Assembly: GCF_000981385.1 (NCBI RefSeq)
Contig: NZ_LATZ01000001.1
Span: 209,014-273,013 of the forward strand
Length of the DNA: 64,000 nucleotides
Reading direction: 5' to 3'
From: Bacillus sp. SA1-12
Lineage (GTDB): Bacteria > Bacillota > Bacilli > Bacillales > Bacillaceae
This document shows, piece after piece, positions 25,767 to 33,570 of this stretch (positions within the stretch are counted from its first letter, which is position 1; every line of letters starts with the position of its first letter). The notes beneath the pieces are model-generated. The model did not search any database. It was not told the origin of the DNA and saw only the letters and a program-made list of their open reading frames with translations. Made by a program: the position numbers and the translations under genes.

Positions 25767-26708
25767 TTATTCTTCACCAATAATGACGCGAAGCACATTT
25801 GGCCGGTCTTTAAACGTTTTTGTTCCTGCACCATATCCAATTGAGGTTACCTTTATTGAGGGAAGGGTGCAAAAATCTTCAGCAAGCACTGCTGCAATTG
25901 CCGCACCTGTTGGAGTTGTTAGTTCAAATTTCACCTCACTTTGTGCGATTGGAATCCCTCTTAATATTTCTAATGTTGCAGGAGCAGGAACGGGATAAAT
26001 TCCATGATCAATATGAATTTTTCCAGTGCCAACTGGAATGGAAGAAGATTTCACCTTTTGAATTCCGAGTTGATGTATTAAGATGGCCGTCCCAACAATG
26101 TCAATAATTGAATCAACTGCACCTACTTCGTGAAAATGTACATTATCCAATGGCAACCCATGAATATGCCCTTCCGCTTCACCAATTTTCTTAAAGATTT
26201 TTAAGGCTGTCTCTTTTACTTCATTTGATAATTCTGATGACTCAATCATTGTTACAATGTCACGGTATGAACGGTGATGATGGTGGTGTTCATGCTCATA
26301 ATAATGATCATGGTGATGGTCATGTTCATGGTGATGGCTATGTTCATGATGATGGCCGTGTTCATGGTGATGACCGTGTTCATGGTGATGGCTATGTTCA
26401 TGATGATGGCCGTGTTCATGGTGATGGCCGTGTTCATGATGATGGTCATATTCATGGTGATGGCCGTGTTCATGATGATGGTGATGGTCATGTTCATGGT
26501 GAAAATTTTCTTTTAACAAAATATCAAATTTCGTGCTTGTGATGCCGTTCTTTACAATTTTCTTCCATTGTACTTCGTATTCATCTTTAATGTTTAGCTT
26601 CTTTAAATCCTCTGCTAATCCATTAGGATCTGCTCCTGCATCAATGAGAGCTCCAATGACCATATCCCCGCTTATTCCTGAAAAGCAATCAAAATAAAGT
26701 GTCTTCAT
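25767..26708 (-). CDS. larC1: LarC N-terminal part (LarC1) with a long histidine-rich insert
   Basis: A 313-residue N-terminal part of the nickel-insertion protein LarC. It has the family start LYFDCFSGISGDMVIGALID (about 4-23), NVHFHEVGAVDSIIDIVG (about 185-202) and the end motif RPNVLRVIIGEE. Residues about 70-145 are a histidine-rich insert built of nine 6-residue units (E-H-G/S/D-H-H-H), longer than in typical LarC; it would hold many nickel ions. The start overlaps larB by an ATGA junction, so the two are coupled. Two TAA stops in a row end it, and the rest of LarC is encoded separately after 206 bases. Confidence 0.93.
   Translation of the reverse strand: MKTLYFDCFSGISGDMVIGALIDAGADPNGLAEDLKKLNIKDEYEVQWKKIVKNGITSTKFDILLKENFHHEHDHHHHHEHGHHHEYDHHHEHGHHHEHGHHHEHSHHHEHGHHHEHGHHHEHSHHHEHDHHHDHYYEHEHHHHHRSYRDIVTMIESSELSNEVKETALKIFKKIGEAEGHIHGLPLDNVHFHEVGAVDSIIDIVGTAILIHQLGIQKVKSSSIPVGTGKIHIDHGIYPVPAPATLEILRGIPIAQSEVKFELTTPTGAAIAAVLAEDFCTLPSIKVTSIGYGAGTKTFKDRPNVLRVIIGEE
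26274..26501 (-). repeat. In-frame tandem repeat of an 18-base unit coding for His-rich hexapeptides
   Basis: About nine 18-base units, in frame, encode E-H-x-H-H-H within larC1. The units differ slightly at the third residue (G, S, D or Y), suggesting growth by slippage. Open frames on the other strand across this stretch are by-products of the repeat. Confidence 0.88.
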
Positions 26709-27463
26709 TTTTCACTTGCCCCCTTTTGTGCTAATTGGTAAATTAATACGGCGTTATATGCTGCGCCAAAACCATTATCGATATTCACAACACTAATACC
26801 AGATGCACATGAATTTAACATTGTTAGCAATGCAGACAGACCATTGAAATTTGCACCGTAACCTACACTTGTCGGGACAGCAATAACAGGATGGGAAACA
26901 AGTCCGCCGACAACGCTTGGCAGGGCACCTTCCATTCCAGCTACTACAACAGAAACAGTAGCTTGTCGGATGTCTTCAATATGATCGAAAAGCCGATGAA
27001 TTCCAGCGACACCGACGTCGTAATAACGGCGAACCTCACATCCTAAAGCTTCTGCTGTAACAGCCGCCTCTTCCGCTACTTTTAAATCAGAGGTTCCCGC
27101 ACAAACAATCGCAATATAGCCTTTCATTGATTTTTTTAGCTTAGTTTCATCCTTCCAATAAAGAATCTGGGCGTTCTCATGATAGATAAATTCAGGATGC
27201 TCACTTAGAATATAAGCCGCCTTTTCATGGGAAATACGTGTCACCAAAATATCATGTTCCTTCGATTTGATTGCTTTAATAATGGAAAGAATTTGTTGTT
27301 CCGTTTTCCCTTCTCCATAAATCACCTCGGGGAAGCCTTGACGTTTCTTCCGATGATGATCGACCTTCGCAAAACCTAAATTTTCATAAGTTGCTAATTT
27401 AGCCTTTGCTTCCTCTACACTTAATGACCCTTTTTGGACTTCCTTTAACGTCTCTTCCAGCAT
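26705..27463 (-). CDS. larB: LarB, carboxylase/hydrolase for the nickel-pincer cofactor
   Basis: A 252-residue LarB, which carboxylates nicotinic acid adenine dinucleotide at C5 of the pyridine and releases AMP, giving pyridinium-3,5-biscarboxylic acid mononucleotide. The C-terminal PurE-like domain is plain: IVCAGTSDLKVAEEAAVTAE (about 119-138), VVVAGMEGALPSVVGGLV (about 177-194) and VGYGANFNGLSALLTMLNSC. ATG at 27463 is 9 bases after AAGGTG; an upstream GTG has no good site. It precedes larC1 with a 4-base overlap. The enzyme family and its place in a lar operon agree, so the call is firm. Confidence 0.95.
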   Translation of the reverse strand: MLEETLKEVQKGSLSVEEAKAKLATYENLGFAKVDHHRKKRQGFPEVIYGEGKTEQQILSIIKAIKSKEHDILVTRISHEKAAYILSEHPEFIYHENAQILYWKDETKLKKSMKGYIAIVCAGTSDLKVAEEAAVTAEALGCEVRRYYDVGVAGIHRLFDHIEDIRQATVSVVVAGMEGALPSVVGGLVSHPVIAVPTSVGYGANFNGLSALLTMLNSCASGISVVNIDNGFGAAYNAVLIYQLAQKGASEK

Positions 27464-27504
27464 TTTCCCACTCACCTTATACTAATGTTGTTGTATTCCA
27501 TAGC

Positions 27505-28977
27505 CTAAAAATACTTAGCTATTTCCCGAGATAGATTTTCATATTTTAAATAAAGAGCTGTATAATTTTCGTGGTTTTTCATATTTGGACGAACCGGTTC
27601 ACCCATAGGAATATTTCTTTTAATCTCTTCAAATGAATCGGCCTTTCCAATAGCTACTAATCCTGTCCAGGCCGCTCCCCATGCTGCACTATGATGACTT
27701 TCTGAAATATAAACTTCTTTTCCAAACATATCGGCTAACATTTGCAGCCATAATGGAGATCTGGACAATCCGCCATTAACATAAATTTTTTCCGGTTTAC
27801 CTGCTAATTCTTCTAACGCTTTGCCTATTTGATAAAGATTAAAGGTAATCCCTTCCAACACAGCACGAACAAAATGTTCTTTTTTATGAGTAATGGTCAT
27901 CCCATAAAAATTCCCTTTTGCTTCTTGATTCCATAAAGGTGCTCTTTCACCATTTATATAAGGGAGAAAGAGTATTCCTTCTGCTCCTGGGGCAACTCGT
28001 TCAGCTGTTGCCGTGAATTCATCGAAGCTTCCTTGATCGTTCAGAAGTTCCTTCAACCATTGCAAAGCAATCCCTCCATTATTTGTCGGTCCCCCAATAA
28101 TGGAAAAATCTTCGGTAAATGTATAACAAAACGTTTCATGTTTATCAGTAAGTTGGAACCCTCTTGTAAATTGTCTGATGGCTCCGCTCGTTCCGGCAGT
28201 GATGGCGACTTCTCCTGGAGAGATAGCGCCAATTCCTAAATTAGCTAATTGACCGTCAGCCGCTCCAATGACAAAAGGCAATTCATTAGGGAGCCCCATG
28301 TTTTCTGCAACATCTTGTTTTAACCCTGTTAATAATTCCGTTGGCGGCACAATGTTTGAAAGCTGTGCTTTCTTTATACCTGCAAGTGTAATAATCTCAT
28401 CATCCCATTGTAAGGTTTGAGCATTGAATAATCCTGTTGCTGCTGCCATTGAATAATCAATCACTCTTTGGTCAAACCATTTTAGCAGGATAAACTCCTT
28501 GATAGATAAGAAATACGTTGCTTTTATATAAGGTTCATATTCTGTTTCTTTCATCCATAATAGCTTTGATAATGGTGACATCGGGTGAATGGGCAGTCCG
28601 GTTTTTGAGTAGATCTCGAATCCATTTGTCTGCATCAATTTTTTTGCCTGTTCGCTGCTTCTCCCATCAGACCATATAAGTGCTTGTGACAACGGTTCTC
28701 CATCTTCATCTACACAAATAAGAGAATGCATGGCCGAAGAAATTCCGATCGCTAAAAATTTACTAGTTTCTTCATTTACTTGTTTCACGGCCTCTTTAAT
28801 AGCTTGGACAGCCTTTTGCTCAATCTCAGCTGGATTTTGCTCCACCCATCCCCTCTTCGGATAATAAGTTGTGATTGGCAGATCCGATTCTGAGACTACT
28901 TTTCCATTTAACTGAAAGACAACTGCTTTAACACTTGTTGTTCCAATATCAAGCCCTATAACAAATTCTTTTGACAC
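27505..28977 (-). CDS. FGGY-family carbohydrate kinase (gluconokinase/xylulokinase type)
   Basis: About 490 residues with both actin-like ATPase domains. The N-terminal motif is VIGLDIGTTSVKAVVF, and the substrate loop and catalytic Asp lie in IGAADGQLANLGIGAI (about 235-250). GTSGAIR and the C-terminal FGGY-type ISESHHSAAWGAAWTGLVAIG follow. Length and motifs resemble GntK gluconokinases of Bacillus. The start is uncertain: GTG at 28977 has AAGGA 11 bases upstream, while an ATG nine bases earlier is too close to it. Its position between larE and larB shows that the lar machinery here serves sugar-acid catabolism: it would phosphorylate the product of the LarA and SDR steps (inference). Confidence 0.88.
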   Translation of the reverse strand: MSKEFVIGLDIGTTSVKAVVFQLNGKVVSESDLPITTYYPKRGWVEQNPAEIEQKAVQAIKEAVKQVNEETSKFLAIGISSAMHSLICVDEDGEPLSQALIWSDGRSSEQAKKLMQTNGFEIYSKTGLPIHPMSPLSKLLWMKETEYEPYIKATYFLSIKEFILLKWFDQRVIDYSMAAATGLFNAQTLQWDDEIITLAGIKKAQLSNIVPPTELLTGLKQDVAENMGLPNELPFVIGAADGQLANLGIGAISPGEVAITAGTSGAIRQFTRGFQLTDKHETFCYTFTEDFSIIGGPTNNGGIALQWLKELLNDQGSFDEFTATAERVAPGAEGILFLPYINGERAPLWNQEAKGNFYGMTITHKKEHFVRAVLEGITFNLYQIGKALEELAGKPEKIYVNGGLSRSPLWLQMLADMFGKEVYISESHHSAAWGAAWTGLVAIGKADSFEEIKRNIPMGEPVRPNMKNHENYTALYLKYENLSREIAKYF

Positions 28978-29011
28978 GATTTCCATCTTCCTTTTCTTTG
29001 AAATTATCGTT

Positions 29012-29025
29012 AGCAAGCGTTTACA
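29012..29025. promoter_or_regulatory. cre-like site before the FGGY kinase
   Basis: On the minus strand TGTAAACGCTTGCT matches the cre consensus TGWAANCGNTNWCA at 12 of 14 positions, including the central CG. It lies between larE and the kinase, 35 bases before the GTG start, and could act as a roadblock inside the operon. Confidence 0.5.
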
Positions 29026-29028
29026 CAG

Positions 29029-29059
29029 AAAAGGCCTTGGAGAAATCCCAAAGCCTTTT
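29029..29059 (-). terminator. Hairpin after larE
   Basis: AAAAGGCTTTGG and CCAAGGCCTTTT pair with one mismatch on the minus strand. No long T run follows, so it may stabilise or partly terminate the transcript inside the operon. Confidence 0.5.
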
Positions 29060-29062
29060 CTA

Positions 29063-29863
29063 TTAAGAAAGAACCTTATTCATACTACCACTCTTATATC
29101 CTATTAAATCTAATGTGATATATTTATATCCGTAATTCGTAAGTTCTTTAGAAATGGATTCATGATTCTCTAATATGATTTTCATATCATTTGGTTCAAC
29201 TTCAATTCTCGCAATTTCCTGATGGGTTCGCACCCGTACTTGCCGAATATGAAGTGATTTTAAATAGGCCTCCGCCTTTTCCACTTTCGACAACTTTTCG
29301 AAGGTAATTTTCTCACCGTAGGCAATTCTTGATGATAAACAGGCAAAGGAAGGTTTATTCCATGTGGGCAAATCAAATTCACGGGACAGCTCCCGAATTT
29401 CTTCTTTAAATAAATTGGCTTCTTGCAAGGGACCGCGAATTCCTCTTTCCTTAGCAGCTTTCATTCCAGGACGAAACTCATTTAAATCATCAGCGATTAC
29501 TCCGTAAACCACATTATTATATCCTTCTCTTTCCATGACAGGTAGTAAGTGCTCGAACAAACTGCTTTTACAAAAGTAACAGCGATTCTTATCATTCTCC
29601 GTATATCCCGGAATCGCCAATTCAGATGTTTCAATAACCCGGTGATTAGCACCAATCCTTTTTGCTAATGCTATTGCTTCCTGAAGCTCACTGGACGGGT
29701 ACGTTTCAGAATCAGCAGTCACTGCCAGTACTCGGCTTTTTCCAAGTGTAGCAACTGCCGCTTTTAATAAGAACGTACTATCCACCCCTCCGGAAAATGC
29801 AACAACAACTGAGCCCATTTCTTGGAGAATCGACACTAGTTTTTGATATTTCTCATTGATCAT
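29063..29863 (-). CDS. larE: LarE, sulfur transferase for the nickel-pincer cofactor (three-cysteine type)
   Basis: A 266-residue PP-loop ATPase that activates and thiolates the pyridinium biscarboxylate mononucleotide. The P-loop AFSGGVDST (about 22-30) is intact. Cys175 in SFACLSSRI is the position of the sacrificial sulfur donor in the L. plantarum enzyme. Two further cysteines, Cys95 and Cys98 (RCYFCK), complete the three-cysteine set seen in LarE proteins that hold a [4Fe-4S] cluster and turn over catalytically. This copy is therefore predicted to be the Fe-S type (family knowledge plus sequence). It lies 74 bases after the SDR gene in the lar operon. Confidence 0.95.
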   Translation of the reverse strand: MINEKYQKLVSILQEMGSVVVAFSGGVDSTFLLKAAVATLGKSRVLAVTADSETYPSSELQEAIALAKRIGANHRVIETSELAIPGYTENDKNRCYFCKSSLFEHLLPVMEREGYNNVVYGVIADDLNEFRPGMKAAKERGIRGPLQEANLFKEEIRELSREFDLPTWNKPSFACLSSRIAYGEKITFEKLSKVEKAEAYLKSLHIRQVRVRTHQEIARIEVEPNDMKIILENHESISKELTNYGYKYITLDLIGYKSGSMNKVLS

Positions 29864-29937
29864 TGTCTTCTCCTTTCTTACAACCTATTATTCTCTCACC
29901 ATTTATTGTTTTATCATCCGTGTTTATCAAGAAAAAA

Positions 29938-30705
29938 TTAAATCGTCATGCTGCCAAAACCACCGTCTACACGAATAAGTGCTCCAGTTACAAAGCTTGA
30001 AGCCTTTTCTGAAGAAAGCCATATTGCTGCACCCTGAAGTTCATCAGGGCTGCCGAATCGTTTCATCGGTGTATGGTTCATAATTGATTCGACTCTTTCT
30101 TCACTTAAAATTTTTCGGTTTTGTTCCGCTGGGAAGAACCCAGGAATGATTGCATTTACACGAATTCCATGCGGAGCAAACTCACGTGCTAAATATTGTG
30201 TCATGCTATTAACCCCTGCTTTTGAAACTGAATAGGTAAAGACCTTTGATAAAGGAGTTGTTGAAGAAACAGACGATATATTAATTATACTGCCTCTTCT
30301 TTCCTGCTCAATCATTTTCTTTGCAAAAATTTGGCAGGAAATCATCATGCCTTTTAAGTTTACATCCATGATATCATCCCATTCATCCTCACCTAGCTCA
30401 AAAAACGGTGTCGTACTGTTTTTACCAGGTGCATTCAAGAGAATATCAAAGCCACCTGACCACTCTTCAATTAGGTTAACAGCTTCTTCCAATGATTCTC
30501 GTATACTGACATCGGCTTGAAAGGCTTTTGCTGTTCCGCCAGCTTCTTCAATTTCCTTAACAACCTGATCTGCTTTTTCGAGATTTCGACCGACAATGGC
30601 TATTTTCGCACCATGTGCTGCCATTCCTTTCGCAATCGATGATCCGAGTACACTATTTCCCCCGATAGCAACAGCTGTTTTACCAGTTAAATCAAATAAG
30701 GTGTT
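29938..30705 (-). CDS. SDR-family dehydrogenase, probably acting on a sugar acid
   Basis: A 255-residue classical short-chain dehydrogenase. The start is TTG at 30705, 7 bases after GAGGGG, giving MNTLFDLTGKTAVAIGG. The cofactor loop is GGNSVLGSSIA (a variant of TGxxxGIG), the catalytic Ser lies in NISSVSS, and YSVSK gives the Tyr and Lys. NAPGKNSTTPF replaces the common NNAG. The end GALIRVDGGFGSM is typical. LFDLTGKTA plus VLG recalls D-mannonate/fructuronate oxidoreductases (UxuB-like SDRs) and gluconate 5-dehydrogenases. Located between larA and larE, it should oxidise or reduce the hydroxy acid handled by LarA (inference). Confidence 0.85.
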   Translation of the reverse strand, partial: NTLFDLTGKTAVAIGGNSVLGSSIAKGMAAHGAKIAIVGRNLEKADQVVKEIEEAGGTAKAFQADVSIRESLEEAVNLIEEWSGGFDILLNAPGKNSTTPFFELGEDEWDDIMDVNLKGMMISCQIFAKKMIEQERRGSIINISSVSSTTPLSKVFTYSVSKAGVNSMTQYLAREFAPHGIRVNAIIPGFFPAEQNRKILSEERVESIMNHTPMKRFGSPDELQGAAIWLSSEKASSFVTGALIRVDGGFGSMTI

Positions 30706-30770
30706 CAAGATTATACCCCTCACTTTCATTCAATTAGTTTGTTCTTGATCACATTGCCATTAGTGAAAAT

Positions 30771-32039
30771 TCACTTTAAATTGCCATTTTCATCAAAAGC
30801 AAGCTCATAAAGATCTGATATTTTTTCGAGTTCCGGATGTTGTGCAACATAATCTAGCAAGCTTTCAGACACTTCAATTTCCGCTATCTCCAATGTGTTT
30901 TTAATCCGGACCATTTTAACCTGGTTAAAATCTAAAATATTGCATGTTTTAATTGCAGCCTTTATTGCATCTCGATCATTTGCTAAAGTTGTTGCAATTT
31001 TAGTAGGTGCACATACTGTTGAGGTTAAGCCGTTTGCATATGTAACTTCCCGGTCCATTTTGTCAACAAGACGCTGTGTTGTAAAATCAGCTGTTCCCAC
31101 GCCGTTTGCGTTGCCTTCGGATTGTGGAGTAAGATCAAGAACGACCATTTTATTAACCTCAGGTCCCCCTTTCGCATAAGGGGTCGGATACCGTCCGGTA
31201 ATATTTGGATCCATTCCATCTCCGCTTATGTTTTTGCCAATTTCATCGATCAAAAGTACATCCAGATGATCAAAGAAAAGCTTTGGTAATAATTGTTTGG
31301 CTAATGCTTGCAGGCCTGGTTCCTTTTGTTCAATTTCTTCTGCGGCAAGCACTTCAATTATTGCCACTTTGTCAAAGGCATTTTCAAGAGTTGCGACACC
31401 AAACAAAATCGGCGTTTTTTCCATCATCATCTTAGCCATTGCCGGCACATTTTCAGCCATATATTTAAAGCCTAATTGATGGGTTGCTTCGGCTCCTTTT
31501 TGTTTGCCAAGACCAATGCTGATCATCTTCATGATTCCGCTTTCAACTGGCCCGCGAAATGCGGTATGGGGCTTAATTCGATTGATGACAATGATTCCAT
31601 CTGCTTGGGAAGCATATTTATCAATATATACTGGCAGTCCATTCGGCAATTCTCCAAGATTATTCACTTCCATCGATGAGCGAATTTCCGCTTTCACACT
31701 TTCTTCTGTTACCCCGAGATGTGCTAAAACTTCGCGCTGCCCTTCAGCAGTAGCTCCCCCATGGCTCCCCATACTAGGAACAATAAATGGTACAGCACCT
31801 AAATCTTTTAAAAACTGCACAGTGACAGCGGTAATTTCAACAAGACGATCAATCCCGCGGCTGCCAACGGCAATGGCAATTTCCATACCAGGCTTCACTT
31901 TTTGTCGGATGGAATCATGCTGCAACTTTTCGATTAAGGCTTGCTCTAGATTTTCAATTTTTGTATTGTCAAAATGCTGTCTTACCTTCGCCATCTTTGG
32001 AATAGGAATATCTTTTAATAAATCTTGAATAATACCCAT
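30771..32039 (-). CDS. larA: LarA-family nickel-pincer racemase/epimerase
   Basis: A 422-residue member of the LarA (DUF2088) superfamily, whose nickel-pincer cofactor abstracts a hydride from an alpha-hydroxy acid. The cofactor and catalytic residues known from L. plantarum LarA are visible with near-equal spacing: Arg61 (GSRG), His93 (PSMGSHGGA), His158 (RIKPHTAF), Lys171 (GIMKM, the covalent cofactor site) and His187 (ATHQLG). The overall sequence is of the LarA-homologue type rather than classic lactate racemase, and its operon partners are a sugar kinase and an SDR. Homologues in such settings include 2-epimerases of aldonic acids, so gluconate/mannonate-type epimerisation is the leading hypothesis. 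First gene of the operon, divergent from the ROK regulator. Confidence 0.88.
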   Translation of the reverse strand: MGIIQDLLKDIPIPKMAKVRQHFDNTKIENLEQALIEKLQHDSIRQKVKPGMEIAIAVGSRGIDRLVEITAVTVQFLKDLGAVPFIVPSMGSHGGATAEGQREVLAHLGVTEESVKAEIRSSMEVNNLGELPNGLPVYIDKYASQADGIIVINRIKPHTAFRGPVESGIMKMISIGLGKQKGAEATHQLGFKYMAENVPAMAKMMMEKTPILFGVATLENAFDKVAIIEVLAAEEIEQKEPGLQALAKQLLPKLFFDHLDVLLIDEIGKNISGDGMDPNITGRYPTPYAKGGPEVNKMVVLDLTPQSEGNANGVGTADFTTQRLVDKMDREVTYANGLTSTVCAPTKIATTLANDRDAIKAAIKTCNILDFNQVKMVRIKNTLEIAEIEVSESLLDYVAQHPELEKISDLYELAFDENGNLK

Positions 32040-32143
32040 TCGTTTTGCCCTCCCAATCTCTTCCTAGTTTAAAAGTTATCATGTTTCTATTACTCTATTA
32101 ATAGTTGAATGTACCTTTGCTGGCTGTTAGACTTCCCACTAGA

Positions 32144-32157
32144 TGAAAACACTTTCA
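32144..32157. promoter_or_regulatory. cre-like CcpA site in the larA leader
   Basis: TGAAAACACTTTCA matches the cre consensus at 13 of 14 positions (A replaces the central G) and is an almost perfect palindrome. It is 105 bases upstream of larA and would subject the operon to catabolite repression. Confidence 0.6.
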
Positions 32158-32210
32158 AAAAAATAGATGGCAATTTCAACAAAAAAGATGTTAGTATTTA
32201 AATAATGAAT

Positions 32211-32239
32211 AATTAATTAGTTTACAAAACAAATTAATT
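32211..32239. promoter_or_regulatory. Long palindrome, probable operator of the ROK regulator
   Basis: AATTAATTAGTTT and AAACAAATTAATT are inverted over 12 of 13 bases with a 3-base centre. The core resembles the Bacillus xylO operator (TTAGTTT...AAACTAA) bound by the ROK-family XylR. It sits midway between larA and the ROK gene. Confidence 0.65.
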
Positions 32240-32349
32240 AACTGTAGATTATCATTTCAACCGTTTCTCGTCAATATACATCGGCGAAGTTTCCATTTTT
32301 ATCAGCACATCAACACATTTTTATTAACTATACTCAAAGGGTGATTTAC

Positions 32350-33516
32350 ATGGCAATTGGCGATGCTGCTTATATAAAAAAAATAAATAGAAGTTTAATC
32401 CTAAGTAAAATTATTGAACAGGGCATGATCTCTAGGGCAGATTTGTCAAAAGTGACAAAGCTAACGAGAGCAACCATTTCTGTTCAAGCTGCTGATTTAT
32501 TAGAAGAAGAATTAATCGTTGAATCACAACAAGAACATACAAATGTCGGAAGAAAGCCCATTATGCTTTCAATTAACCGGAAAGCTGGATTTGCGCTGGG
32601 AATCGATTTGGATTACCGGCAAATTTCTTTTACCTTGTCTGACTTATTGGGAGCTCCTGTTTCTTCTGATCATATTGAGATAAATACTTCTGATTATGAG
32701 GAAATCGTCAAAATTTTAATAAGACAAATAAAGCTTTACGAGGACCGCTGCTCTCAAAGCCGTTTTGGTATGGTCGGCATTGTCATCGGGGTTCATGGTA
32801 TTGTGAAAAATGACGAATTAATCAATTTTGTGCCGCAGTTTAAATGGAAGGACAAAGATCTAAAGAGTGACCTTGAGAAAGAAATTAATTCCGTTATACA
32901 TATTGAAAATAATGCAAACCTCTGCGCATTTTCTGAAAGAGTATTTAAGCATCATCACAGTAATAACTTGGTTAGTATCAGTATGTATTCTGGTATAGGG
33001 CTTGGCATTTTGATCAATGGCGAACCGCTTAAAGGTTACCATGGATATGCTGGAGAATTGGGCCATATGATTGTTGTTCCTGATGGAAAACCGTGTAATT
33101 GCGGAAATCTTGGATGTTGGGAGCTGTATGCTTCTGAAGATCGTTTTTATAAACAAGCAGCTGAAGAACTGAAAATATCAGATGTTACCTATCAAGATAT
33201 CCAAAAACGTTTAGCTTCAAAGGATCCAATGATAACAGATCAGTTATCGGAATTAATTAAGTATCTAGCTATCGGTTTAAATAATGTGATGAACTTACTG
33301 AATCCTGAAACATTGGTGCTAAATAGTGAATTATTGAAGCTGCTTCCAGATGCAGAAAATAAGATTAAGTCCAATTTAACTTCTTCAGTCAGCCACTATA
33401 AGGAGCTATTGATATCCGATATAGGAAAACAGGCATGTGTAATGGGGGCGTGTGCTCTTGCGATAAAAAGTTTTATGGACATCCCAAATTTACGGTTACA
33501 GATTGACGGTCAATGA
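32350..33516 (+). CDS. ROK-family transcriptional regulator (XylR/NagC type)
   Basis: A 388-residue repressor. An N-terminal winged helix (about 10-65: SRADLSKVTKLTRATISVQAA in part) is followed by a sugar-kinase-like ROK domain with LGIDLDYRQISF, ENNANLCAFSER, GIGLGILINGE and the zinc motif ELGHMIV...CNCGNLGCWE (about 235-262). ATG at 32350 is 6 bases after AAAGGGTG. Divergent from the lar operon with an XylR-like palindrome between them, it is almost surely its local regulator. The effector is unknown, probably the sugar acid or an intermediate. Confidence 0.92.
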   Translation: MAIGDAAYIKKINRSLILSKIIEQGMISRADLSKVTKLTRATISVQAADLLEEELIVESQQEHTNVGRKPIMLSINRKAGFALGIDLDYRQISFTLSDLLGAPVSSDHIEINTSDYEEIVKILIRQIKLYEDRCSQSRFGMVGIVIGVHGIVKNDELINFVPQFKWKDKDLKSDLEKEINSVIHIENNANLCAFSERVFKHHHSNNLVSISMYSGIGLGILINGEPLKGYHGYAGELGHMIVVPDGKPCNCGNLGCWELYASEDRFYKQAAEELKISDVTYQDIQKRLASKDPMITDQLSELIKYLAIGLNNVMNLLNPETLVLNSELLKLLPDAENKIKSNLTSSVSHYKELLISDIGKQACVMGACALAIKSFMDIPNLRLQIDGQ

Positions 33517-33527
33517 TCAGCCATCTT

Positions 33528-33564
33528 CTCCCACAGCTTGCCCAAGTGCTGTGGGAGATTTTTT
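33528..33564 (+). terminator. Terminator of the ROK regulator gene
   Basis: CTCCCACAGC and GCTGTGGGAG form a perfect 10-base stem followed by ATTTTTTT. It lies 11 bases after the stop codon. Confidence 0.93.
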
Positions 33565-33570
33565 TAGGAG

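Larger units (their letters stand above)
32040..32349. other. Divergent promoter region between larA and the ROK regulator
   Basis: Non-coding. Holds a cre-like site (32144-32157) and a long palindromic operator (32211-32239). On the plus strand TTTACA (32221-32226) with TAGATT 18 bases on could be the regulator's promoter, overlapping the operator. No near-consensus promoter for larA was found by eye. Confidence 0.6.

Noticed and set aside
26225..26542. Regular short repeats that could be read as a CRISPR array or as Met/His-rich genes on either strand
   Set aside because: The units are 18 bases with no spacers and keep the LarC1 reading frame; the other-strand and other-frame proteins are by-products of the His repeat.
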